Of a stretch of DNA of 64,000 nt, positions 21,835 to 32,996 are shown one piece after another. Numbering within the stretch: position 1 is the stretch's first letter; each line of letters opens with the position of its first letter. Location: assembly GCA_036365455.1 (NCBI GenBank), contig JAWQUS010000027.1:13814501-13878500 (forward strand), given 5' to 3'. The notes under the pieces were generated by a model. The model was not told where the DNA came from, did not search any database, and saw only the letters and a program-made list of their open reading frames with translations. The position numbers and the translations under genes were made by a program. Source of the stretch: Macrosoma leucophasiata. Its lineage: Eukaryota > Arthropoda > Insecta > Lepidoptera > Hedylidae.

Positions 21835-24800
21835 TTACTGTGTTTATTATAACTAGAGGTTTAATTGCAGATGCGCTATCTTTTCTAAGGTCGATGGTCG
21901 TGATGCGTCGATTTATTCATACTAAAAGATTAAAAAGAACATTCTTGCACTAGCTCGATGTTTGTTTGGTCAACTTTAAAGGATAACAATGTTCGAAGTA
22001 GATAATAAATCTATGGTTCTAAATTATTCAGTATGGCTCCTCATCTGGTTCATCACTTCAGGGTATGTTGGCACTATTGAGATACATTGATCCTGCACGT
22101 TTCAGATCTCTATTATCTTTTTTTACATTTATAAAAAAAATTGAATTTGGTGTACCTATACTTTAGTGCTTATGAAAAGATTGAGCAATATCTGTCTATA
22201 AACCTGTCGAAAGTTATACATTTTAAAACTAAAGGTTTAGATATGTGAAACCTACAAAATAAATGTGTCTTATAAGTACGATCACGCCTGAATTTATGTA
22301 CTAGATATGCTTCTGGTGGTGATGATTCACTATATTATTGTCCTATCGTCTTTGAGCACTGACTGCTACGCGACATATACTGTTCAAAATATTAACGTCA
22401 TGACGCAATAATCACAATAGGCTTCCAGGTCCTACAAAAGGCCCGAGATACAATCCTTGTATAAAATCAGGGCGAGCGGCTCGTAATTATATAATACTTT
22501 GGTACGCACAACAATCGTGAACAATGTCAATAAGGCTTTTATTTTCCAAGTTCAGAACGGAACTGTGACGAACTGCGTCGATAAACCATACACCTACGTT
22601 CGTGACACAAAACATAATAATTATAGGGTTAAATAATACTGCGTAACATATGGTTCAACGTTATATTCCAATTCTAACAAAATTACAAAATACCTATCAT
22701 AAATTCTCGATACACCACAACAAAATAAAAACACACCAACTATAAATGAAGTTATTGTTGTATTTGAAGCAATGATTCGCATAATATATTATAATTTATT
22801 TTTAGAAGGTTTGGACTTGGATTTTTGTTTAAACCACGAGTTATTATTTAAATTAAAACTAAATTTCGACTTTTTTATGTAGTGAAAGTGGCAAACAGAC
22901 ATCTGTTTGCCACTTTCACTACATAAAAAAGTCAGCAATAATAAGTTTGTAGGTATAACGACCAATTTGACAGATCGTGTGTCGCTTGTCGTCACCGTTT
23001 CGAACGGAGAATTCACAAATATTTATTCGTCAGAGGTGGAGGAAAGTTTGGATAATAATTCCGTTTATATATCCAAATATATCAACATAAAAGAATTCTC
23101 CGACTGTGGAGTGTAGTCACCGGTATAAACATCCCATTCCACGTTCAAATATGTTCAAAAGATATTTGCTATCCACATGTGAAGCATGGTATTTGAACTA
23201 AGTAGCCGAAAGAACCTCTGGGATTACCGTAACCAGACGAATGTGAGAATAAATTCAGAGGTCTTTGAAATAATATCTCTGGAAGCAATAAACCAGTAAG
23301 TTGGAACATATTCCGAAGAAATATACCAAGTTTTCATTTTACCGTAACTCGTGAAAGGGTAGTCCATATTTCGAGCCTCACTTTTATAATAATTATTTTC
23401 AATCATTTTATACGGAAAAGTTACATATTGATTCAGTTGGAAAACCCGTCTATTGGGAAGTTTATTTCATTTTACTACTACACCTTAACCTATACCAACA
23501 TAGCCATACCCAATCACGAGACATCCAAGCAATAAAATAATGGTTTGGCATTACCACAACGTGACACGTTGCCAGTTTGTCCCCGACATCATATCCACAA
23601 GCGTTGGAAAAAACAAGTTATCTCCGCGTGTTATGACAAAAAGACAATCAAATCGAAAATTCGGATCCAATAAATCCCAATATCAAGCATACAGCAATTT
23701 GTAAACGAGGAAACAACTAACCGCCGCGCGTCGTTGACAAATTGCGACCGGCCCAACTGATATTCTACTCTACACCGTAGATTGGTGATAAGCGACCAAT
23801 TTGAGGAGGCGCCACGACGGGGTACGGAAGTCGTTATTACAGTAGGCGGTGCGACCGAGTAAATTGCACCCGAACACGCCATCTGAACGTGACAGCGCTG
23901 TCGAACACATTCCTTATTTGAAACGTCTCAGTCTGACATTTGAACTGTAACATACGTATTATGAATACTGATGTCATGCTACACTGAGCTGCTGCCTGAG
24001 ATGATGAAAGTGGATCAGGTTTTCGTTAACCACTACCAACACGATAGTTATCGTCTTAGGTACAGGTAGCCCGTGTTTACTAGCATCAGCCAGTATCGAC
24101 AAACAATCTTCTGTATTAATGCTAACGGTTTATACGATTGTAAAGTATAGAACATTTTTTTTAACATTAGACAGAAGGAATTTAGATGTTTTTTAGGTAA
24201 GTTTTAAGTAAAAAGTAATATTTATTTTATATTTAACTAAACGTTTTCTAAAACGTCTCCTTTAAAAGACCTAAAGAAGTAGTGGTCAAAAACACAAAAC
24301 GAACAGAATACGATATAATAATGACGACTACTTATGTAAAAAGAATACGTTTATCACGCACTCACGACGCACAACATTTTATTTTAAATAAATTCGGGTT
24401 ATACACAATGACAATTTTGCTGATTTTGCTGTCATATCATAGACAAAAAGTTTTGTGATACCTGCTTCTGGGGTTTCCTCCTGTCTAATGCTAAAAAAAT
24501 GATATATGTAATTATATTAAAAAATTAATCATTTATAAAAAAAATATATATGTAATGTGCAAAAAAATATGTAATCATTTATAAAAAAAATATTGTGCAT
24601 TATGTACTCTGTTGGAATATTCTATTTTTCACTTTAGTGTTGCATTTATCTGGTTTTAGTGGAATCTAGACAACACAAAACATATGCGAGAAAATTACTG
24701 AATTTTACTAAAAAATGGCACCTTATGGCAATTGTTGTTGGTAAAAAAATTAAAATTATCCAAATCGGTACAGAGTAGTTCTATTTTTTCGTGAAAATGG

Positions 24801-24890
24801 AGAAAAAAATAGAAATGCTTTTTTTTGCCAATGCATAGATACATGAAAAATAAACACGCTATATCATTATCACTAAATTATACGCAGGAT
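21835..24890. other. Mostly unique DNA with one CpG-rich patch
   Basis: Between short repeats there is no supported gene. 23700-23905 is markedly richer in CpG ('caactaaccgccgcgcgtcg', 'gacagcgctgtc') and could be promoter-like or an old element. 24526-24594 has a 20-bp A/T unit repeated at 48-bp spacing. Confidence 0.35.
22868..22933. repeat. Perfect-looking foldback of repeat B ends
   Basis: The end of repeat B ('gtagtgaaagtggcaaacag') meets its own reverse complement across a 2-bp centre. The arms are about 32 bp, including 'gacttttttatgtag'. A full repeat B body is absent, leaving just two head ends. Confidence 0.8.
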
Positions 24891-25035
24891 TGGCAAAGTT
24901 ATGGGCTTTAACTTTTTTGTCATTGTTATAGTAATGAAGGAAGAAGTTTGGTAATGATAATGGGGACAGTGGTAAAGATAAACTGCTAATGGTAATAAGA
25001 TTGTAATAAAAAAAACGTTTTGTAATTGTTTGTGC

Positions 25036-25072
25036 AACTCAATTTAAGTATTTTAAATACTTAAATTGAGTT
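25036..25072. repeat. Near-perfect palindrome
   Basis: Arms aactcaatttaagtattt and its reverse complement, separated by a single T; 18-bp arms. Function unknown. Confidence 0.8.
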
Positions 25073-25484
25073 TCACATACATAAAAGGTCAATTGATTTG
25101 AAAAATATTTATACTTGCTGTAACATATGGAAACCTATTTGTTACAGATAATAACATTATTTATAGCTCAGTCTCAGAAGTTATGTTACGGTCTAAACTA
25201 TAAAGAACATATTAAGCATGAAAACTAGTAGGAACTTTAATTATAGCCTCAAATTATTGACACAAAAGCACCATTGAGCTTAAAATATGTTATCATCAGA
25301 AAAATCACTACAAAACATGATTATATTAATTATATACTTTCCTTCGCTTGTATTACATTCTGTTTTCGTGTTTAGTAAATATTCATTTGATAAATTTCTT
25401 ACTACTGTCCTCTTAGCTGGTCTTCTAGTTTTTTTTACAAAATTTAAAGGGAGTGAGATAGAGTTAGACATTATAAACCTTTAA

Positions 25485-25985
25485 CATCTCTAAAGGCGAC
25501 ATTATCTACCATGAGGGCTATACCTAGTACATATCGTTTTTTCTGAAAATTGTTCATTTCAGTTTGATAATGAAATTCAAAGCTTTCATTACGGTGGTAG
25601 CCGAACAAAAAATAACGTAACACACTACGGTGGTGTATATCATTGATCAAGAAACCGGAATTTTGAAGCCATATAATGTTTGCAGTATCAGTGAATGTAA
25701 TTAACACGACGCAAGGGTTATATGGGATTATCTGCGACCACCGCATGGCTATATCCAAGAAATAGCGCCGCTGATTGATACATAATCACATATCATATCT
25801 GATAGCCCATCAAGCCTTTATACATGATTAATTTTATTTGTCAACCAAGTTTAAGTACACCAAGATTTTCCAGAGCTCTGATCTATTACCTGGAAGCGGG
25901 ACTGGTGTACTTTTGGAGAGGACTGCATATCAAATTTTGAGTCTGCGTAAAGATATTTGTAGCATCGAAGACACACGAAGGAAGT
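25485..25985 (+). pseudogene. Transposase-like relic, left copy
   Basis: Plus-strand translation, with frameshifts and stops, gives 'HIVFSENCSFQFDNEIQSFH', then 'VVYIIDQETGILKPYN', 'YLRPPHGYIQEIAPLIDT' and 'YLEAGL'. The order FSEN(C/Y) ... loop with I/V-x-F ... GHG-x-GAPD is what I remember from an insect protein family that looks transposase-derived; here it is broken in several places. It has a longer N-terminal segment than the right copy and lacks the GHGxGAPD part. It pairs with the inverted copy at 26110-26650. Confidence 0.55.
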
Positions 25986-26109
25986 AAAGTTGAAAACATC
26001 AAGTGGTTTTCTGTTTCAGAACTTGATGTTTTAGTAAAATAAATTCCACCCAAAGTTCAGTCATTTATTGAAATGCTGTCAGTGCGTCAAGTTTTCTGGT
26101 CATTTAACA

Positions 26110-26650
26110 ATACCATGACCTTCAGAAAGCGTAGCTGTGTCTTTTGAGAAAATGTAGAAATATGTTCTAGTATTTATAGACCTGCCAGGGCCTTGAATGT
26201 CCTCCCTACATGTGTCCAAAATTCTTCAAGACTATAAATATCTTTACCCAGCCGCAAAATTTGATCTGCAGTCAAGCTCTTCAAAAATACCCCAAACACA
26301 TCCGGTGCTCCCAATCCGTGTCCCGCTTCTAAGTAATTCCAAGTAATAGATCTAACCTACATATAAAGGTTTGATGGGCTCTCAAATATGATATGTGATT
26401 GTGTGTCAATCAGCGGCGCTATTTCTTGGATACGGCCATGCAGTGGTCGCAGATGAGCCCATATAGCCCTTGAGTCATTTTTATTACATTCACTGTTACT
26501 GCAAGCATTATATGGCTTCAAAATGCCGATTTCTTGATCAATGATATACACCACCATAGTTTTCAGAAAATCCGATATGTACTTCAGCCTCCATGGGAGA
26601 TAATGTCGTCTTTAGAGAAGTTAAATGTTTATAGTGTATAACTACATCTC
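26110..26650 (-). pseudogene. Transposase-like relic, right copy (inverted)
   Basis: The minus strand reads 'MEAEVHIGFSENYGGVYH', then after a shift 'VVYIIDQEIGILKPYNACSN', 'LRPLHGRIQEIAPLIDTQS', 'WNYLEAGHGLGAPDVFGVFL' and 'LTADQILRLGKDIYSLEEFW'. It is better preserved downstream than the left copy but has a 75-bp deletion after FSEN relative to it. 'SHIIFESPSNLY' sits where the family has an acidic SDGPS-type motif, so the presumed acidic residue is altered. Not functional. Confidence 0.6.
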
Positions 26651-27574
26651 CCTCCCTTTCAGCTTTGTCTTTTTCTGTTTTAATTTACCTGATTCTTTCT
26701 TACGTTTGTAGCGTAGCTCTGTTGTCAAACAAATCTCCATTACTATAATTTTATCATCATTACCATTTTTCAAATAGCGAATGGTAAATGATGGCAATGA
26801 AAGGAACCGTAATGAGATTTACCACTTATTTTAGATTTTTTCCTTTAATAACCGATAAATGTTTAGAATGAAGACTAAAAAAACACATAGACTCAAAGTG
26901 TATCATGTTAACACCGAACATGTAATTTTAACTATTACTTTTTATATTTAAAATATCACTGATGGTAATGAAAAGAAAACATACCACACCCAATAATTTC
27001 GTCTTCGTCCCTGTTTTGTCACCAAACTACAAACATCCGACCTGTTCTCTATTCATTAGTCAACGGGGCTAGGATCGCTCAAAGGGGAACAGGGGCAGGG
27101 AATATCACTAAGGCGTTCTAACAGGTAAATATTCTTACTTCAAGTTCAGTGGACGGTAATGAGCTTTTTTTTGGACAAACTTATTTTGTCTCAGCAAATG
27201 TAAATAACAAACGTAATAAATTTTCTACTTTATTCTTTTCATTGCTAGATAGTTAATTTATAAATATCAACACAATAACGGGCAGTAATACACCAAATTT
27301 CCATGATATTTGCTTAGAACTCACAAAAATTGATTTTTGACCAGTGATGGTAGTGAGATTTAGGCATGTTTTTATTTTTATCTTTTTTTTAATCAATCTG
27401 AGATTATTCTTTTCCAGTGGCAGATATACATGCGAAAAATACCAACAATATAAAAAATATTTGATAGCTGAGGCTTATTTAGTTTAGGTTTTATTCTCAC
27501 CGACACGTGTTTTGCACGAAAAAATAGAAATACCCGACAGGGGTTTTCAAATTATCGGGAAACATATTTAAAAA
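26651..27574. other. Stretch with scattered GGTAATGA-like motifs
   Basis: Related short motifs (gatggcaatgaaa, gatggtaatgaaa, gacggtaatgagc, gatggtagtgaga) occur near 26781, 26960, 27151 and 27345; see findings. No ORF. Confidence 0.35.
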
Positions 27575-27632
27575 AAAAAAAAAAATCCCGACGAATTGAG
27601 AACCTCCTCTTTTTTTCGAAGTCGGTTAAAAA
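27575..27632 (-). repeat. Repeat E fragment
   Basis: 'cgaattgagaacctcctct' then 'ttcgaagtcggtt', the reverse complement of the common 'aaccgacttc' repeat. It follows a run of about 15 A. Confidence 0.6.
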
Positions 27633-28551
27633 TAGGCTACCTGTTCCTAACTCGGATAATATGTTCAAACATGTTCAAGTCTAACAACAGAGAAATGACT
27701 TCTTGAATTTGGAATGTGGGGCTATATCGTTTACAATCAGGAATAAAAGATAAATAGTTCAAATAATATACTAAAATAGAAATAAACTACGGAGGATATC
27801 CTTGCGCTACCCTCACATCTACCGACGTCTCTGGAGATCTTGTTTTCCGACGTATCTGACGTATTCGAGGGTGATATCCAGATCACTTCAAATTGTTCTG
27901 GCTCCATTTAAATGTTTCACTGAATCCATCATGTCACTTTTCTTTCATTATAAACATAAAGATTTATAAGCTTAACACCTCTGCTTTATTAAGCTCTGAT
28001 AAATTTAAATTGTCTAAAAAATAAAAACGAAAGACGTTTTAAGCATACAAGTCGTGATATAATAATATATTTAATAATTTATTCAAAACGTTACATACAA
28101 TTGAAAGTCTCATATAGTAGGTAATATCTTTATGCAAATTTTTCATTTTCCTATTTGATTGTTACTCCGCTCTTAAATTAAATTAAACTGATTATAAACA
28201 AGTAAGAAATCCAAACAAGTCGATCATGTAAAACGCGGAAACCACGATAGGTTTAGATTACCAAGAGAAGACATTTGAAATGACTCACGGGAGCGAAGCT
28301 GACATTCTGCAGAGAACATATTATCCATGCGACTCCACCAAGACCAAGTATTCCCCGGTAACAACACGGTACTGTAACTCGTCGCTTTATTATCTTTAGA
28401 AAAACATTTATCCAAACACTATAAATCTTTAAACCTTTCGTTTATCACTGCCAAAGCTTACCTATACTCCATTAATATAAAAGTTTCCGAGTTAGAAATT
28501 TAAACATCTACCTTATTCTATTGTTCCGTGATGTCAAAGTATATATGTATA
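27633..28551. other. No gene recognised
   Basis: Unique AT-rich DNA; short ORFs without support. Confidence 0.5.
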
Positions 28552-28660
28552 TCTATATAATTAAAAATGAATCGCTAAATGTTTTGTAAAGCGCAAAGCT
28601 CGAGAACGGCTGTAACAATTTCGTTAATTATTTTTGTGTTGTATTTATAACTGTCCGGAG
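28552..28660 (+). mobile_element. Helitron H2 5' fragment
   Basis: TCTATATAATTAAAAATG after an A, then 'agctcgagaacggctgtaac', parallel to the H2 copy starting at 6557. The 3' part is lost. Confidence 0.5.
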
Positions 28661-29322
28661 AAGGTGAAAGAAAAATTAGGCAGTTGCGCTGAAAATTAGA
28701 AATTTTAAGTGTACTTATCGACTATATTAACTTTTCTAATGTTTACCTTGTGGCCCTTGATATAATGGTCAATCGTCAATTTTATTATCGTTTGAAATAA
28801 TTAGATTAATAGGTAGGAATTGACGATTGGGTGATGAGTACATCAAATTACCACTAAAAATCTGCATTGCACCCGCGCGGACCCGGCGGGTCGCTTGTAT
28901 GTAATAAAATAAATATAGGTATACTTTTTGGATTGTTCTAGAAAACTGTATGCAACCTTGACGGGGGTCAGACGCAGTGACAGAGGAAACAGAGAAATAG
29001 AGAGACACAAAAGCACGAATTTAGAGACATAGATACAGCTTTTTTATTTATTTTTAACATTATTGTACAATTAATTTTATTATGTGATATTTTTCAAAGT
29101 TTTTTTTTAGTATTTGTCACATTTTTCTTTCAACATTCACTGGCACAGGCCAGTGAATGTTTACTTTTACTACGCAATAGTTATCAACTCTAGGTATTTT
29201 TTTGCTTTCTAGAAAGTATGATATACCTATGTAAAGATCTATTTGAAATAAAATCATTTTGTTCCTTTTTTTCAATGACAAAAAATGTCTCTTTTCCTTA
29301 TCCTGAACTCTTTATTATCCAT
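28661..29322. other. No gene; one short hairpin
   Basis: A hairpin 'cattcactggc' / 'gccagtgaatg' lies at about 29135-29160. Nothing else recognised. Confidence 0.45.
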
Positions 29323-29380
29323 AAAATAAATATAACTACGTTACGAAAAACCGACTTCAAAACTGAAAAGTACAAAATAA

Positions 29381-30326
29381 TCCTACTACTATTATAAAGG
29401 CGAAAGTTTGTATGTATGGATGTATGGATGTTTGTTACTCTTTCACGTAAAAACTACTGAATGGATTTGAATGAAACTTTACCACAATATAGCTTATACA
29501 TCAGAATAACACATAGGCTATACCTTATACATCAGAATAACACATAGGCTACAATTTTTGAGGTTTTTAATGTGAGGTCGTAGAAAAAACACATTTTTTG
29601 CGCTTACATTGCAAACGCTGACTGAATCCTACAAGATAGATCAAAACAATTTACTACAGTATTGTACAACTTAAAAAGGTCTACAAAAAAGTCCGTGATG
29701 GTATATGTTTATCTCTTAGGAATAACCCACAATAACCATTTTTTATCCTTTACTTTGTACGAGAAATAATGGCTTATTTACGAAGCTATTTTAAGCAATA
29801 CAGTATTAATCCTTATCCAATTAAGTATCTTAAATACATTGTGCATTTAATAAAGATCAATATGGCTTTTTACAGCATGTAAATTAAATAAATATTTTCG
29901 AAGATATCACAGATTTAAAATGCAGAGTCATAGCAATTTCGGCGATAAATACCGTTTCGGTGATAAATACCGACAGCGGCGCCAGGCGAACGGGGCGTGG
30001 GGGGAGCGGGGTAGGTGCGGTGGGGAAGAAGTGGCTCATCGCTGAGTGCGCGACCCGAACGCGGGCAGACACGTGAGGGCAGACGTCGTTGAAGGTTGTG
30101 TCCGTTTTGCGAATTTTCAAGGCACTAGCGATTTGATAAAAACGTATGGTCGCCTACTTTAAGTAATATAGGCCTAAGGTTAGTTATTGCCAGGTTTCTT
30201 TTTGGTTAGGAGTTACACGTACAAATTAGGGCTCTGCAGTGCTTAGTTACCGTATTTCTTACTTATTACTAGACTAGACGGGACGAACCTGAAGTCCACG
30301 CGAACGAAGTCGCGGGCAAAAGCTAG
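29381..30326 (+). mobile_element. Helitron, 946 bp, with GC-rich interior
   Basis: Starts TCCTACTACTATTATAAAGG after A. It contains a 31-bp-period direct repeat around 29493 and 29524 ('ttatacatcagaataacac'). It ends 'gaacgaagtcgcgggcaaaa' then 'gCTAG', followed by T. The other arm of the enclosing inverted repeat carries the unoccupied site 'acaaaataataaagattt', so the insertion lies exactly between A and T with no target duplication. The interior at about 29970-30110 is strikingly GC-rich ('cggggcgtggggggagcggg'), unlike the rest of the element. Confidence 0.88.
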
Positions 30327-30473
30327 TAAAGATTTAATTGTAATTACATACTACCTATTATTTATATGTGCTATTTACTAATACGTTTGAAGTTGGTGCC
30401 AAGCCTTAAACAAATATTTAAATTTTAATCACTTAAATAAGAATACGAGCAAATTAATACACTGAACAAAACG

Positions 30474-30566
30474 TAACCGGCGAATCGTGGGTATTTGCAT
30501 GTATGCTTGAATTCATGCATTTACCTCTGCCTACCCCTTCGGGGCCACAGGCGTGACGTAACGTTT
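30474..30566 (+). repeat. SINE 3' fragment
   Basis: 'aaaacgtaaccggcgaatcg' to 'ctctgcctaccccttcgggg' and 'ggcgtgacgtaacg', the 3' third of the SINE at 6715. Confidence 0.8.
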
Positions 30567-30989
30567 TAATACAATGAAATGCCTACTTTAGTAATTTTGG
30601 CTTGGCACCGACTTCAAACTTATTAGTAAATAGCACATATAAATAATAGGTAGTATGTAATTACAATTAAATCTTTATTATTTTGTACTTTCAGTTTTGA
30701 AGTCGGTTTTTCGTAACGTAGTTATATTTATTTAATACTTTTTAGTTTATTTAGACAATTAGATACCTAATTTAAATTGTTTAGGTGTGTCGATACAAAA
30801 TTATTACACGACTATACGAAATCAATGAAAAATTTTTATCCACGAAGGAGTAAATAAGCTGTGTTGCATCGTCGATGAGTAAATGTGTAACTGTCACTTG
30901 TTGTCATCTTGTTGTCATGCGCATCAGGACTATCTAGGACGTCAGTGGCAAGTCAGTGGATTCAACGCACTGTATGACAACTCGCCGTC

Positions 30990-31230
30990 TATTCTTATTC
31001 CTTTAGTCTGAGGTGAAAGTAAGTACAAAAATGCTCATAAAATAAAAACTGATGGGCCTATCTGAATCAAATTTTTATGGGACCAATTCGAAACTATTCC
31101 GCATCAAACAAAACAAGAATTACGTAAATCGGTCCAGAAATCTCGGCGAAATTCGCGTACATACATAAAAAAAATATATCTACCAGCCGAATTGAGAACC
31201 TTCTCGTTTTTTGAACTCGGTTAAAAAATG
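30990..31230 (-). repeat. Repeat E, longer copy
   Basis: The minus strand starts 'aaccgagttcaaaaaacgag', 'aaggttctcaattcgg', and continues through 'accgatttacgtaattc'. Typical lepidopteran dispersed repeat; outer end approximate. Confidence 0.5.
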
Positions 31231-31429
31231 ACGTATGTATCTATTTAGATCAAAGTTACCTATTCGCTTCCTATTCGTTGTAAATTAATTGTTACTTTTT
31301 TAACGTTTCACAAGAGATTCTTGTATCCCTAATGAATTGGATATAAGAAAAATAAATTTGTAGACGATTTCATTACAAAGATCGATTTACATTTTTTTTT
31401 GTATTGTCATCTTAGTGTGATGTAATGTA

Positions 31430-31547
31430 AATGCATAGCCTAAAATCTAACACTGAAAGAATTTTTCAAATCGGACCAGTAGTTCCTGAGATTAGCGGGT
31501 TCAAGCAAACAAACAAACAAACTTCAGCTTTAGGATATTAGTATAGA
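31430..31547 (-). mobile_element. Helitron 5' fragment
   Basis: On the minus strand TCTATACTAATATCCTAAAG, (GTTT)n and 'ctactggtccgatttgaaaa'. A sister fragment is at 40553-40666 (minus). Both stop after 'ctttcagtgttag', so both lack the 3' end. Confidence 0.6.
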
Positions 31548-31735
31548 AGATTTAAAGCGTTCTTTTATATGACAGTTACGATCGCATTCATCTTTTGAAA
31601 GTACAGCGAACGTACCTACATTTTTAATATGAATTTAAATGAAGTTAAATTATATTAGCGTGAAAGTATTAGTCAAAAACGTTAGAACTATTTAAATAGC
31701 TAGTTGCATGTGAGGTTATTCAAAGTAAAGTGTAA

Positions 31736-32100
31736 TCTATACTTATAATAAATCTGTAGAAGTGTAAATTCTGTACATTAAAAATATTGAAAAAATAAAT
31801 ACCAGGGGATGTTATTAGATCGATACCGAACACAAATAATAATATGTGATTAGAAAAATTTTTGTCTGTCTGTCTGTTTGTTCAAGCTTCACATTTAAAC
31901 TACCGTTCCGATTACAATGAAACTTGGTATGATTATACTTTAACCTTTGGCGCACAACACTGGGTACTTTTTATCCCGAAAAAATGTCTGTTTGTCTGTG
32001 TGTTTGTGAACGCTAATATCAGAAACGGCTTATTCGATTTGCGGTTTTCACAAATATATTGTGGTAAGTTTCACTTAACATTTAGTGTTTATTTCATGTG
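31736..32100 (+). mobile_element. Helitron, 5' portion
   Basis: TCTATACTTATAATAAATC after A, then 'tctgtacatt' and two (TCTG)n segments near 31864 and 31985. Same family as 42094-42601, but no terminal hairpin or CTAG was found. Confidence 0.55.
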
Positions 32101-32187
32101 AGTCGGTTCAGAAATAAAAAAGATAAGTCAATTAAAAAAATCGTATCGAATATTGTTAAGCTATTCTGTATCATAATTCTATCTTTT

Positions 32188-32248
32188 AGGGAGTTTCGTA
32201 CCTAATGTGTAAAAACGGACCCTACGGATAACTAATCCTCCGCTGTCT

Positions 32249-32279
<31 letters not shown>

Positions 32280-32400
32280 ACCAGGCTGTATCTCATAAAT
32301 AGTGATAGCTAGAAAGCTAACATTTACACAAATTATATATTTCTGTTACCGCTGTAATGTAGACGCTTTAAATTTTCACTGAATTTTTAGGTCTTATGTT
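32188..32400 (-). repeat. Repeat A-related copy with (GTCT)n/(GTCC)n
   Basis: Begins 'agggagtttcgtacc' (a decayed 'agggttccgtacc') and has a GTCTGTCTGTCTG/GTCCGTCC microsatellite at about 32244-32280, then 'caccaggctgtatctcat'. Confidence 0.5.
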
Positions 32401-32403
32401 GTA

Positions 32404-32545
32404 CTGTAGCTTCCATAATAAATCTATATACATACAAATAAATAAAATTGGAGTGTCTATTTGAAATATTAAAATAACCACTTTTTACTAAACGCATATG
32501 TAGGTAGCTGATGTTACAAGGAGTAACTTAGGCTACTTTTATCTC
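32404..32545 (+). mobile_element. Helitron fragment related to 12220-12508
   Basis: TCTATATACATACAAATAAA and 'aaccactttttactaaacgc' match the 12220 element in order. The 3' terminus is absent. Confidence 0.5.
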
Positions 32546-32996
32546 CATACAACCATACATACATACACAGCTACATGCAAAGTACTAGATAACGTTATTA
32601 TCTCCATACTTATCCAGTCGTCGCAGTAACTGAATAATGTAAATAAATAACATTTCAATGTGATTTATAGTACCTGTCTACACACTGCTACGACTTTTCT
32701 GTTAATATACTCAACTTATTCTAAGAAAATTTAAATATTATGTTCTGAAATAAAACAACATTTTTAAAACCCTAATTAATATGTTATTTTGTTGGACATG
32801 ATTCTATTAAAGAAACTGGTCGAGTGTGTGTCGGGCCACGCGCAGTGTAGTGTTCCGTAGTTACAGAGTAAGTAAGTATTTTCTATGGAGTTGTTCGAAA
32901 TTTTCGAGTAAAATACATTTGGTTGACTATTAGGTACACGTAAGCTTATAAAGCCAACTGAAGTGTGATCGTTTTCCTTTTAATTTCATTATGATA

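Larger units (their letters stand above)
29323..30736. repeat. Inverted repeat, left arm split by a Helitron
   Basis: The right arm 30600-30736 is the reverse complement of a left arm made of 29326-29380 joined to 30327-30405. It includes 'aaccgacttcaaaactg', 'attgtaattacatactacct' and 'ggcttggcacc'. The loop (30406-30599) holds a SINE 3' fragment. Confidence 0.85.

Noticed and set aside
23631..23882. 83-codon minus-strand ORF in a CpG-rich patch
   Set aside because: Open frames are common in GC-rich DNA, and there is no family resemblance, leader or splice context.
32244..32280. Possible CRISPR-like or regulatory array of GTCTGTCT units
   Set aside because: It is a simple microsatellite inside a repeat A-related copy; no spacers. 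No CRISPR array exists in the window.
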